Shown here one piece after another: positions 47,952 to 56,183 of a stretch of 64,000 nt of DNA. The notes beneath the pieces were generated by a model. The model was not told the DNA's origin. It saw only the letters and a list, made by a program, of their open reading frames with translations, and searched no databases. Position numbers and translations under genes: made by a program. This DNA is from Tessaracoccus massiliensis. GTDB lineage: Bacteria > Actinomycetota > Actinomycetes > Propionibacteriales > Propionibacteriaceae. Every line of letters starts with the position of its first letter. Position 1 is the first letter of the stretch. Where the stretch lies: assembly GCF_000826065.2 (NCBI RefSeq), contig NZ_LN623539.1, positions 124,001 to 188,000 of the forward strand, read 5' to 3'.

Positions 47952-48820
47952 GCAAGAAGGCCTCCATCCGTGCGGCAGGGGCGGTGGTCCTCCGCGGTGA
48001 CGGCGACGACACCGAGGTGCTGATGATCCACCGCCCCGCCTACGACGACTGGTCCCTGCCGAAGGGCAAGGGCATCACCGACGAACTGGCTCCGCAGACG
48101 GCGGTGCGTGAGGTGTTCGAGGAGACGGGGGTCGCCTGCCGCTTGGGGCTGCGTCTGCCGCCGATCCGCTACAAGCTCACCAAGGGGCTCAAGGCCGTGC
48201 AGTATTGGCGCGCCGAGGTGGTCACCGAGCAGGAGTTCGAGCCCAACCGCGAGGTGGACAAGATCCGCTGGGCGCCCATCCAGAAGGCCATGCGCACCCT
48301 CACCTACGCAGATGAGCGGCGCCTCCTGTCGACGGCGCTGCTGAAGCCGCGCACCACCCCCCTGCTGCTGGTGCGCCACGGCAAGGCCATGCTGCGCAAG
48401 GACTGGAGCGGCCCGGACCAGGAGCGACGCCTCACGGGCCGTGGCCGGCGGCAGGCCAAGGAACTCACCCAGGTGTTGGGGGCCTTCGGCGTGGAGTCGC
48501 TGGTGAGTTCGTCGTCGACCCGCTGCGTGGAGACGCTGCGCCCCTACGCGAAGCAACGCGGGCTGGAGATCGTCATGGAGGACGTGCTCACCGAGGAGGA
48601 GGGCACCGTCAAGCCGCGCGAGGTGCGCCGCTACGTGGCCAACCTGTTCCAGTCCATCGAGGAGCCCACCGCGCTGTGCGGGCACCGCCCCGTGCTGCCG
48701 TCGATGTTCAAGGGGCTGGGCCTGGAGCCGAAGCCGATGGTCGTCGGCGAGGTCGTGGTGGTGCACCGCGACGACGAGGGCGAACGCGTCGCCGTCGAGG
48801 TCCACAAGCCGACGGCGTAG
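47948..48820 (+). CDS. Nudix hydrolase fused to histidine phosphatase, MutT1-like
   Basis: 290 residues. Residues 1-140 carry an exact Nudix box (GKGITDE, seven residues, REVFEETGV); 145-290 are a histidine phosphatase domain with [10 protein letters not shown] and the second His in [10 protein letters not shown]. This two-domain layout is that of mycobacterial MutT1, which hydrolyses 8-oxo-dGTP and diadenosine polyphosphates. Placed between ppk1 and pst, it may also touch polyphosphate-linked nucleotides (inference). Confidence 0.9.
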   Translation: MSKKASIRAAGAVVLRGDGDDTEVLMIHRPAYDDWSLPKGKGITDELAPQTAVREVFEETGVACRLGLRLPPIRYKLTKGLKAVQYWRAEVVTEQEFEPNREVDKIRWAPIQKAMRTLTYADERRLLSTALLKPRTTPLLLVRHGKAMLRKDWSGPDQERRLTGRGRRQAKELTQVLGAFGVESLVSSSSTRCVETLRPYAKQRGLEIVMEDVLTEEEGTVKPREVRRYVANLFQSIEEPTALCGHRPVLPSMFKGLGLEPKPMVVGEVVVVHRDDEGERVAVEVHKPTA

Positions 48821-48889
48821 CGGCTGAGGGATAACGAATCGGTTACGAATACCGCAGATTCCGGAGCGCGGAGAGAGAACTCGTCGGCT

Positions 48890-48907
48890 GTTCACCATCT
48901 GTTAACC
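48890..48907 (+). promoter_or_regulatory. PHO box upstream of pstS
   Basis: Direct repeat GTTCACC (48890-48896), four bases, GTTAACC (48901-48907): 11-base period with 7-base units, the form of the Streptomyces/mycobacterial PhoP (RegX3) site. It lies 118 bases before the pstS start in a 204-base gap. Phosphate-starvation induction is expected. Two further GGTTAC motifs lie at about 48840 and 48922. Confidence 0.85.
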
Positions 48908-49024
48908 AAACCGGGGCCGATCGGTTACTTCCTCTCTCTACCTTCCGGTACAGGAACACACCAGTTCACTGAAAACACGGGGCCCGACACGCGGGCCCCA
49001 CCCCTCTCGGAAGGTATTCCCGGA

Positions 49025-50182
49025 ATGAAGATCCGCCTGACCGCCGCTCTCGGCCTGTCTGCCGCGCTCCTCCTGTCGGCCTGCGCCGCCAACGAGCCCA
49101 CCAACACCACCAACGAGCCCGCCGGAGGCGACACCGCCACTGTCGAGACCACCGACGCCGGCACCACTGACGAGGCCACCGACGCCGGCGCGACCGACGA
49201 GGCCGCCGCTCCGTCGAACCTGTCCGGCACCCTGTCGGGCATCGGCGCCTCCGCCCAGGAGGTCGCCCAGCAGACCTGGATCGCCGGCTTCCAGACCGCG
49301 AACGAGGGCGTGACCATCAACTACTCCCCCGAGGGTTCCGGCGCCGGCCGTGAGGCCTTCATCGGCGGCGGCGCCGACTTCGCCGGCTCGGACCGCGCGT
49401 TCAAGGCCGAGGAGATCGACGAGAACACCTTCTCGCAGTGCGTCGACAAGCCGATCAACCTGCCGGTCTACATCTCCCCCATCGCCGTGGTGTTCAACGT
49501 CGAGGGTGTCGAGGAACTCAACCTGGATGCCGCCACCCTGGCCGCCGTCTTCAAGGGCGACATCACCAAGTGGAACGACCCGGCCATCGCCGCCCTGAAC
49601 GAGGGCGTCGAGTTGCCTGATCTCGACATCACCGCCGTGCACCGCTCGGACACCTCGGGCACCACCGAGAACTTCACCGACTACCTCGCCACCGCCGCCC
49701 CCGACGTGTGGGATGCCGAGAAGTCCGGCGACTGGCCGTACCAGGGCGGCGAGGCCGCTGCCCAGACCCAGGGCGTCGTCTCCGCCGTCTCCGGCGGCGT
49801 GGGCACCATCGGTTACATCGACGCCTCGCAGGCCGGCGACTTCACCACCGTGAAGATCGGCAAGGACGGCTCCTTCCACGGCCCGACCACCGAGGCCGCT
49901 GCCGCGATCGTCGAGAACTCCCCCGTCGAGGACGGCCGCGCTGACAACGACATGGCCATCGCCGTCGACCGTGAGGCCGAGGGCTACCCGATCGTGCTCG
50001 TGTCCTACCTGATCGTCTGCCAGGACTACCAGGACGACGCCAAGGCCGAACTGGTCAAGGCCTACGCCAACTACATCGTCTCCGCAGAGGGCCAGACGGC
50101 CGCCGGTGAGCGCGCGGGTTCCGCTCCGCTCTCCGCCGGCCTCACCGAGCAGGTCACCGCAGCGATCGACTCCATCCAGTGA
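49025..50182 (+). CDS. pstS: Phosphate ABC transporter substrate-binding lipoprotein
   Basis: 385 residues. Type II signal with lipobox LLSAC (Cys20), then a low-complexity Thr/Ala/Glu linker (25-65) and the phosphate-binding domain: GTLSGIGASAQEVAQQTWI, GSGAGREAFIGGGADFAGSD and HRSDTSGTTENFTDYL with the phosphate-contacting Ser/Thr/Asp residues. Under the PHO box; first gene of pstSCAB. GGAAGG lies about 10 bases before the start. Confidence 0.96.
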   Translation: MKIRLTAALGLSAALLLSACAANEPTNTTNEPAGGDTATVETTDAGTTDEATDAGATDEAAAPSNLSGTLSGIGASAQEVAQQTWIAGFQTANEGVTINYSPEGSGAGREAFIGGGADFAGSDRAFKAEEIDENTFSQCVDKPINLPVYISPIAVVFNVEGVEELNLDAATLAAVFKGDITKWNDPAIAALNEGVELPDLDITAVHRSDTSGTTENFTDYLATAAPDVWDAEKSGDWPYQGGEAAAQTQGVVSAVSGGVGTIGYIDASQAGDFTTVKIGKDGSFHGPTTEAAAAIVENSPVEDGRADNDMAIAVDREAEGYPIVLVSYLIVCQDYQDDAKAELVKAYANYIVSAEGQTAAGERAGSAPLSAGLTEQVTAAIDSIQ

Positions 50183-50202
50183 TCGCCCGCCCTTGATCTG
50201 AT

Positions 50203-50243
50203 GCAAAGTCGCGTCGTCCCGTTTCGGGGCGACGCGACTTTGC
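50203..50243 (+). terminator. Strong hairpin between pstS and pstC, possible attenuator
   Basis: GCAAAGTCGCGTCGTCCC (50203-50220) pairs with 50226-50243 through 17 of 18 positions, with a GTTTC loop. No T tract follows. A hairpin here is commonly used to make more pstS than pstCAB by attenuation or 3'-end protection. Confidence 0.65.
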
Positions 50244-50300
50244 CGGATCAGGGCAGGTAATCTGCCAACCGCTACCCTCGTTTTCGATTCAGGAGCGCCC

Positions 50301-51290
50301 ATGTCGGCAACGGATGCACCCGAAGCCCCACAGACGGACACCAGGCCGGATTCCGATTCCCATTCGCTGCAGCGCAGCGCCAAGCGCTTCGGCGATTCCT
50401 TCTTCCGGTGGCTCTCCACCGGATCAGGCATTCTGATCCTGGTCATCCTCGCGGCTGTCGCCGCCTTCCTCGTGGGTCTGGCGCTGCCCGCCCTCCTGGC
50501 AGATCCGGAGACGTTCCAGTTCAACCGCGGCGAAAGCTTCTGGTCCTACGTGCTGCCGTTCGCCTTCGGCACCATGTGGTCGGCCATCCTTGCAATGCTC
50601 ATGGCCGTGCCGGTCGCCGTCGGCATCGCGCTGTACCTGACGCACTACGCTCCGAAGCGGGTGGCGTCGTCGTTCGGCTACATCATCGACCTCCTGGCGG
50701 CCGTACCCTCCGTGGTGTTCGGCCTGTGGGGCATCGCGGTGCTGGCGCCGGCCATGCGCCCGCTGTTCCTGTGGCTCAACGACAACTTCGCCTGGATCAC
50801 GCTGTTCAGCGGACAGGTCTCCGGCACCGGCCGCACCATCTTCACCGCCTCCGTGGTGCTGGCCGTGATGATCCTGCCGATCATCACCGCCATCTCCCGC
50901 GAGGTGTTTCTGCAGACGCCGAAACTGCACGAGGAGGCCTCCCTTGCGCTGGGCGCCACCCGGTGGGAGATGATCAGGCAGGCCGTGATCCCCTTCGGCA
51001 CCCCCGGCATCATCTCCGCCTGCATGCTGGGCCTCGGCCGCGCGCTGGGCGAGACGATGGCCGTGGCCATGGTGCTGTCCGGCTCCGGCGTGATCACGTT
51101 CAAGGTGCTGACCAGCCAGAACCCCAACACCATCGCGGCCAACATCGCGCAGTCCTTCCCCGAGGCGCACGACATCGGCCGTAACCAGCTCATCGCCACC
51201 GGCCTGGTGCTGTTCATCATCACCCTGGCCGTCAACATGACCGCGCGCTGGATTATCAACCGCCGCAAGGAATTCTCGGGAGCCAACTGA
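50301..51290 (+). CDS. pstC: Phosphate ABC transporter permease PstC
   Basis: 329 residues with six membrane helices and the BPD permease EAA loop HEEASLALGATRWEMIRQAV, followed by GLGRALGETMAVAMVL. N-terminal cytoplasmic extension of about 45 residues. First of the translationally coupled pair; its TGA overlaps the pstA ATG (TGATG). Confidence 0.95.
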   Translation: MSATDAPEAPQTDTRPDSDSHSLQRSAKRFGDSFFRWLSTGSGILILVILAAVAAFLVGLALPALLADPETFQFNRGESFWSYVLPFAFGTMWSAILAMLMAVPVAVGIALYLTHYAPKRVASSFGYIIDLLAAVPSVVFGLWGIAVLAPAMRPLFLWLNDNFAWITLFSGQVSGTGRTIFTASVVLAVMILPIITAISREVFLQTPKLHEEASLALGATRWEMIRQAVIPFGTPGIISACMLGLGRALGETMAVAMVLSGSGVITFKVLTSQNPNTIAANIAQSFPEAHDIGRNQLIATGLVLFIITLAVNMTARWIINRRKEFSGAN

Positions 51291-52384
51291 TGAGCAGCAC
51301 CATGACCACCTCCCCCTCGCCGCTCAAGGGCGGCGCCACGAAGATGAACTCCCTCACCGCGGGTCAGCTGCCGAAGTACACCGGTCTGTCCACGCTGGTG
51401 GTCTCCGTGGCGGTCGCGGCGGGCCTGCTGGCCCTGCTGCAGTCGGCCAACGTCGCCAGCGTCGTCATCGTCGGCGCGCTTCTGTTCCTGGCCGCCATGT
51501 TCGTGTTGTCGGCCGCGGTCGAAGGCCCCAGGAAGGCCAAGGACCGCCTCGCGAAGTACATCGTCACCGGCTTCTTCCTGGTGGCGCTGGTGCCGCTGAT
51601 CTCGGTGATCTGGGGCACCATCGTCAACGGCCTGGACCGCTTCGACGGCACGTTCTTCAGCTGGTCGATGCGCAACGTTCTGGGCGAGGGCGGCGGCGCC
51701 ATCCACGCCATCTGGGGCACGCTGATCGTGACGGGTATCGCCACGCTGATCTCGGTGCCGATCGGCCTGATGACGGCCATCTACCTGGTGGAGTACGCCC
51801 AGAACGGCAAGCTCGGCGCGGGCATCCGCTTCTTCGTCGACGTGATGACCGGCATCCCCTCCATCGTGGCGGGCCTGTTCGCCTACACGATGTTCTCGAT
51901 GATCTTCGGGGCCGGGCACAAATCGGGCCTGTCGGGCGCCGTCGCGCTGTCCATCCTGATGATCCCGACGGTGGTGCGTTCCACCGAGGAGATGCTGCGC
52001 ATCGTGCCCAACGAGCTGCGCGAGGCCTCCTACGCCCTGGGCGTGCCGAAGTGGCGCACCATCCTCAAGGTGGTGCTGCCTACGTCGATTGCCGGCATCA
52101 TCACCGGCGTCGTGCTGGCCATCGCCCGCGTCATCGGCGAGACGGCCCCGCTGCTGGTGACGGCGTCGATCACGTCGTCGATGAACTTGGATCCGTCCAA
52201 CCACCCGATGGCCACCCTGCCGGTGTTCGTGTACAACCAGTACATGTACGCCCCCGGCATCGACACCGCGGCCTACCATGCGCGCGCATGGGCCGGCGCG
52301 CTCACCCTCATTCTGATCGTTATGGGATTGAACGCCATCGGGCGCTTCATCGCCTGGAAGTTCGCCCCCAAGGCCGGACGCTGA
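51290..52384 (+). CDS. pstA: Phosphate ABC transporter permease PstA
   Basis: 364 residues; six-helix core plus two extra N-terminal helices. PstA hallmarks: MTGIPSIVAGLFAYTMFSMI, EEMLRIVPNELREASYALGV (EAA loop) and ARVIGETAPLLVTA. Pairs with PstC to form the channel. Confidence 0.95.
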   Translation: MSSTMTTSPSPLKGGATKMNSLTAGQLPKYTGLSTLVVSVAVAAGLLALLQSANVASVVIVGALLFLAAMFVLSAAVEGPRKAKDRLAKYIVTGFFLVALVPLISVIWGTIVNGLDRFDGTFFSWSMRNVLGEGGGAIHAIWGTLIVTGIATLISVPIGLMTAIYLVEYAQNGKLGAGIRFFVDVMTGIPSIVAGLFAYTMFSMIFGAGHKSGLSGAVALSILMIPTVVRSTEEMLRIVPNELREASYALGVPKWRTILKVVLPTSIAGIITGVVLAIARVIGETAPLLVTASITSSMNLDPSNHPMATLPVFVYNQYMYAPGIDTAAYHARAWAGALTLILIVMGLNAIGRFIAWKFAPKAGR

Positions 52385-52402
52385 CCGAAGGAACACTGAG
52401 AC

Positions 52403-53182
52403 ATGTCAAAGCGTATTGAGATCAAGGATCTTGACATCTACTACGGCAAGTTCCATGCCGTGAAGTCGGTCAACATGACCATCGAGCCCCGCGCCGTGAC
52501 GGCGTTCATCGGCTCCTCCGGTTGCGGCAAGTCCACCGTGCTGCGTTCCCTGAACCGCATGCACGAGGTCATCCCCGGCGCCTACGTCGACGGCGAGGTG
52601 CTGCTCGACGGCGCAGATCTGTACGCCGCCAACGTCGACCCGGTGCGCGTGCGCCGCCAGGTGGGCATGGTGTTCCAGCGGCCCAACCCGTTCCCCACCA
52701 TGTCGATCAAGGAGAACATCCTGGCCGGTGTGCGGCTGAACAACGCCCGTATCTCCCGCAAGGAGGCCGACGAGCTGGTGGAGACGTCGCTGCGCGGCGC
52801 GAACCTGTGGAACGAGGTCAAGGACCGCCTCGACCGCCCGGGCTCCGGCCTCTCCGGCGGCCAGCAGCAGCGCCTGTGCATCGCCCGCGCCATCGCGGTG
52901 CAGCCAGATGTCATCCTGATGGACGAGCCCTGCTCGGCGCTTGACCCGATCTCCACTTTGGCGATCGAGGAGCTGATCAAGCAGCTCAAGGAGGACTACA
53001 CCGTCGTGATCGTGACGCACAACATGCAGCAGGCCGCGCGTGTGTCGGACCAGACGGCGTTCTTCAACCTCAAGGCGCACGGCCAGCCCGGCGAGCTGAT
53101 CGAGATGGGCCCCACCGAGAAGATCTTCCACAACCCGGAGCAGAAGGCCACGGAGGATTACATTACCGGCCGCTTCGGCTGA
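52403..53182 (+). CDS. pstB: Phosphate ABC transporter ATPase
   Basis: 259 residues; Walker [11 protein letters not shown]-loop [12 protein letters not shown], signature [10 protein letters not shown], Walker [14 protein letters not shown] and switch His in [32 protein letters not shown] at the start is the PstB N-terminus. Last gene of the pst operon. No phoU follows. Confidence 0.97.
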   Translation: MSKRIEIKDLDIYYGKFHAVKSVNMTIEPRAVTAFIGSSGCGKSTVLRSLNRMHEVIPGAYVDGEVLLDGADLYAANVDPVRVRRQVGMVFQRPNPFPTMSIKENILAGVRLNNARISRKEADELVETSLRGANLWNEVKDRLDRPGSGLSGGQQQRLCIARAIAVQPDVILMDEPCSALDPISTLAIEELIKQLKEDYTVVIVTHNMQQAARVSDQTAFFNLKAHGQPGELIEMGPTEKIFHNPEQKATEDYITGRFG

Positions 53183-53199
53183 TCCCTGCACCCGCAACA

Positions 53200-53231
53200 G
53201 CAACGGCGTCGCCCTCGGGCTGCGCCGTTGC
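53200..53231 (+). terminator. Hairpin after pstB, possible transcript end
   Basis: GCAACGGCG (53200-53208) pairs perfectly with CGCCGTTGC (53223-53231), 18 bases after the pstB stop. No T tract, so termination is plausible but not assured. Confidence 0.5.
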
Positions 53232-53271
53232 GCTGTCACCGCCCACCGTCGCAGGTGAGTAGGCTCGGGGC

Positions 53272-54198
53272 ATGACTCGCTGTTCGATGGAGTGGTCCCG
53301 GGCGGACCTTCCCGCCTGGGGCACGGCCGCGCGCGCGGACTTCTTCATCTGCCTCGAGGTGCCGGGCCCCTGGGGGCCCAAGGCCGCGACTGAGGCGCGC
53401 TTGCTCAACCCCACCGTCGGCCGGGAGCTCGAGGACACCATCGCCCGGTTGGGCGGGAGGCTGCTGCTGATCCGGCATCCGGAGCGCCGCACCATCGGCG
53501 ACGCCCCGCTGGCCATGCTCGTCTCGGGTGGCTTCCCGGACGGCGGCTGGCTGCGCCGCTTCGAACTCAACGCCCCGGAAGAGGCTCTGGCCTGGGTGCG
53601 CGACTGCGGTGCCGACGGCGTGCCCGCCGGCGACGACGGTGGCGCGGCCATGCTGGTGTGCAGCCATGCCCGGCGCGACCAGTGCTGCGCTCTCGCGGGC
53701 CGCCCCGTCCTCGCCGCGCTCACCCGGGAGGCCGGCCCCGCCCACATCTGGGAGTCCTCCCATCTGGGCGGCCACCGGTTCGCGCCCACCATGCTGCTCC
53801 TTCCCACCGGCCAGGTGCTGGGCCGCCTCAACCCGGTGGCCGCGATCAGCGCCTACCGCGCCGCGGAGGACCGTGCCCTGTGGCCGGGCGGCGCCAGGAA
53901 GGACCGCGGACGCTCCCATCTTTCCCCGCAGCAGCAGGCCGCCGAGGCGTGGGCGCTGGCCGAATGGGGGCACCGCGGCGAGCCACCCCACCCCGACACC
54001 GCAGGCATCTCTCTGGCGCCGGTCCCCGCCGTCGAGGTCTCCAGCGAACTGGTCGACGACCGGCAGGTGCGCGTGCGCCTGGGCGCGTGGGAGGTCTGCG
54101 TCGAGGTGGACAAGGTCACCGCCGACGGCGAGGCCCCCGTCAGTTGCGGCAAGCCTCCGGAGCCCCTGGCCTACTGGCGCGTCTCCCCTCAGTTGTGA
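53272..54198 (+). CDS. Sucrase/ferredoxin-like family protein (thioredoxin-fold Fe-S type)
   Basis: 308 residues. MLVCSHARRDQCCALAGRPV and HIWESSHLGGHRFAPTMLL give the conserved C-x(8)-C-C and H-x(4)-GGH motifs of this family, which in yeast Apd1 and related proteins bind a [2Fe-2S] cluster with Cys and His ligands. Hence a redox or iron-related role is likely. It is directly before an iron-box-preceded metal ATPase. No metabolic substrate is known; the name sucrase is historical. Confidence 0.8.
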   Translation: MTRCSMEWSRADLPAWGTAARADFFICLEVPGPWGPKAATEARLLNPTVGRELEDTIARLGGRLLLIRHPERRTIGDAPLAMLVSGGFPDGGWLRRFELNAPEEALAWVRDCGADGVPAGDDGGAAMLVCSHARRDQCCALAGRPVLAALTREAGPAHIWESSHLGGHRFAPTMLLLPTGQVLGRLNPVAAISAYRAAEDRALWPGGARKDRGRSHLSPQQQAAEAWALAEWGHRGEPPHPDTAGISLAPVPAVEVSSELVDDRQVRVRLGAWEVCVEVDKVTADGEAPVSCGKPPEPLAYWRVSPQL

Positions 54199-54223
54199 TC
54201 TGAGCCGCCCGGCCCCGGCCGGG

Positions 54224-54242
54224 TTAGCTAAGCCTCACCTTG
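54224..54242. promoter_or_regulatory. DtxR/IdeR-type iron box upstream of the P1B ATPase
   Basis: TTAGCTAAGCCTCACCTTG matches the 19-base consensus TWAGGTWAGSCTWACCTWA at 16 positions. It lies 18 bases before the ATG at 54261, in the 62-base gap after the sucrase-like gene, so an iron-loaded DtxR-family regulator would control the ATPase gene. Confidence 0.7.
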
Positions 54243-54260
54243 ATTGAACATTTCGTTCTA

Positions 54261-56183
54261 ATGGCGAAGACTGGAGCCATGTTGGGGTTCATCAGGCGTT
54301 ATCCACTTGTCGCAGCGACGCTGGCGGTCCTCGCCCTCGTGCTCACGCTCTATTTCACCGGGTACACCACACCCGCGCAGTGGATCGGCACGGCCTACGT
54401 GGTGTTCATCATCGCGCTGACCGCCGTCGACATGGTCAAAGACATCATGCGCGGCCATTACGGCCTCGACATCCTCGCCGTCGTGGCCATGGGGGCAGCC
54501 ATCGCCGTGGGCGAGTACATCGCCGCCATGATCGTGGTGCTCATGCTCAGCGGCGGCGAGGCACTGGAGGACTTCGCGGAGTCCAGAGCCGCCCGCGACC
54601 TCGACGCCCTCCTCAAGCGCGCACCCGACACCGCCCACCGCCTCTCCTCCGCCGACGCGGACGCCGCCGTCACCGAGATTCCGGTCGCCGAGGTGCAGCC
54701 CGGCGACCTCCTCCTCGTCAAGCCCGCCCAGGTGGTGCCCGTCGACGGCGAACTCCTCACCGCGGAGGCCACCTTCGACGAGTCGTCGCTGACCGGCGAA
54801 TCCCTCCCCGTCACGAAGACCGACGGCGACGCGGTGATGTCCGGCTCCCTCAACGGGGAGCGGGCCGTGCGGATCCGGGCCACCGCCACCGCGGAGCACT
54901 CTCAGTACCAGCAGATCATCGCCCTGGTGACGCAGGCGGAGGAGGCCAAGGCGCCCACCGTGCGAGTGGCCGACCGCTACGCCATCCCGTTCACGGTGGT
55001 CTCACTGCTGATCGCGGGGCTCGCCTGGTACCTGTCAGGCGACCCGGTCCGCTTCGCCGCCGTCCTCGTCCTGGCCACCCCGTGCCCGCTGCTGATCGCG
55101 GCGCCGGTGGCCTTCATGGGCGGGATGAGCGCCTCGGCCCGCTCCGGCATCATCGTCAAGGGCGGAGCCACCCTCGAGGCGCTGGCGCGGGCCAGATCGG
55201 CCGCGTTCGACAAGACCGGCACCCTGACCCACGGCGAGCCCGAACTGGTCGAGGTGATCCCCGCCAACGGCACCTCTCCCGACGAGTTGCTGCGGCTCGC
55301 CGCGTCCGCCGAGCAGTACTCCTCCCACGTCCTGGCCCGCGGCATCATCGACACCGCCCGGGAGCAGGGCCTCCAGTTGAGCGCAGCGCAGGATGCGGAG
55401 GAGTTCGCCACCAACGGCGTGCGCGCCACCATCGACGGCCGGCGCGTCGTCGTCGGCAAGCTCGCGTTCGTCCGCTCCGAAGACTCTACGGCCACCCAGG
55501 TCCCGCTCGATCCGGGCCAGACCTCGGTGGCGATCGCCATCGACGGCCGGTTCGCCGGCACGCTCCTGCTGGCCGATGCGCTGCGCGGCAACGCCGCCCG
55601 CACCGTCGAGCAGCTACGCCGCATGGGGCTGAGCGAGGTGGCCATGCTCACGGGCGATAACCGGGACACCGCCCGGGCGCTGGCTGCCGAGGCGGGGATC
55701 GACACCGTGCACGCCGAACTGCTGCCCGCCGACAAGGTGGAGCGGGTCCGCGCCATGCCCGGGCCGGTGATCATGGTGGGCGACGGCGTCAACGACGCCC
55801 CCGTGCTGGCCACCGCAGACGTCGGCATCGCGATGGGCGCGCGCGGCTCGACGGCGGCCAGCGAATCCGCCGACGCCGTCATCGTGCGCGACGACGTGCA
55901 GCGCGTGCTCCGCGCCGTCCAGATCGGCCGGCACACCCACCGCGTGGCGCTGACCGCCATCTGGATCGGCATCGCCCTGTCCGTGGGCCTGATGCTCGTG
56001 GCGGCCTTCGGCTACATCCCGCCGGTGGCCGGCGCGCTGGCGCAGGAGGTGGTGGATCTCGCCGCCATCGTCTACGCGCTCAGGGCGCTGACCGGCGGCG
56101 GCCCGGACACCGATCAGCCGCAGGTCACCAAACCGACGGTGGACTTGAGCCGCAGCACCCGGGTGGCGGCGTCGAGCACCTGA
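54261..56183 (+). CDS. Heavy-metal translocating P1B-type ATPase, possibly P1B-5-like
   Basis: 640 residues, no N-terminal HMA domain. Eight membrane helices; actuator loop FDESSLTGESLPVTKTDGD; metal-site helix LATPCPLLIAAP; phosphorylation site FDKTGTLTHGEPE; nucleotide-binding His in SSHVLARGI; hinge GDGVNDAPVLA. TPCP in helix 6 and LAQEVVDLAAIVYALRAL in helix 8 recall the P1B-5 (Ni/Fe) group rather than the CPC (Cu, Zn) or SPC (Co) groups, which fits the iron box. Starts at 54240 (TTG) and 54279 (ATG) are alternatives; 54261 is chosen because 54240 lies inside the iron box. Its 3' end overlaps the GH3 gene by 70 bases. Confidence 0.88.
   Translation: MAKTGAMLGFIRRYPLVAATLAVLALVLTLYFTGYTTPAQWIGTAYVVFIIALTAVDMVKDIMRGHYGLDILAVVAMGAAIAVGEYIAAMIVVLMLSGGEALEDFAESRAARDLDALLKRAPDTAHRLSSADADAAVTEIPVAEVQPGDLLLVKPAQVVPVDGELLTAEATFDESSLTGESLPVTKTDGDAVMSGSLNGERAVRIRATATAEHSQYQQIIALVTQAEEAKAPTVRVADRYAIPFTVVSLLIAGLAWYLSGDPVRFAAVLVLATPCPLLIAAPVAFMGGMSASARSGIIVKGGATLEALARARSAAFDKTGTLTHGEPELVEVIPANGTSPDELLRLAASAEQYSSHVLARGIIDTAREQGLQLSAAQDAEEFATNGVRATIDGRRVVVGKLAFVRSEDSTATQVPLDPGQTSVAIAIDGRFAGTLLLADALRGNAARTVEQLRRMGLSEVAMLTGDNRDTARALAAEAGIDTVHAELLPADKVERVRAMPGPVIMVGDGVNDAPVLATADVGIAMGARGSTAASESADAVIVRDDVQRVLRAVQIGRHTHRVALTAIWIGIALSVGLMLVAAFGYIPPVAGALAQEVVDLAAIVYALRALTGGGPDTDQPQVTKPTVDLSRSTRVAASST

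Noticed and set aside
48968-50524. Antisense 528-codon frame opposite pstS and pstC
   Set aside because: pstS and pstC are certain on the forward strand; the antisense reading is low-complexity Gly/Val/Asp.
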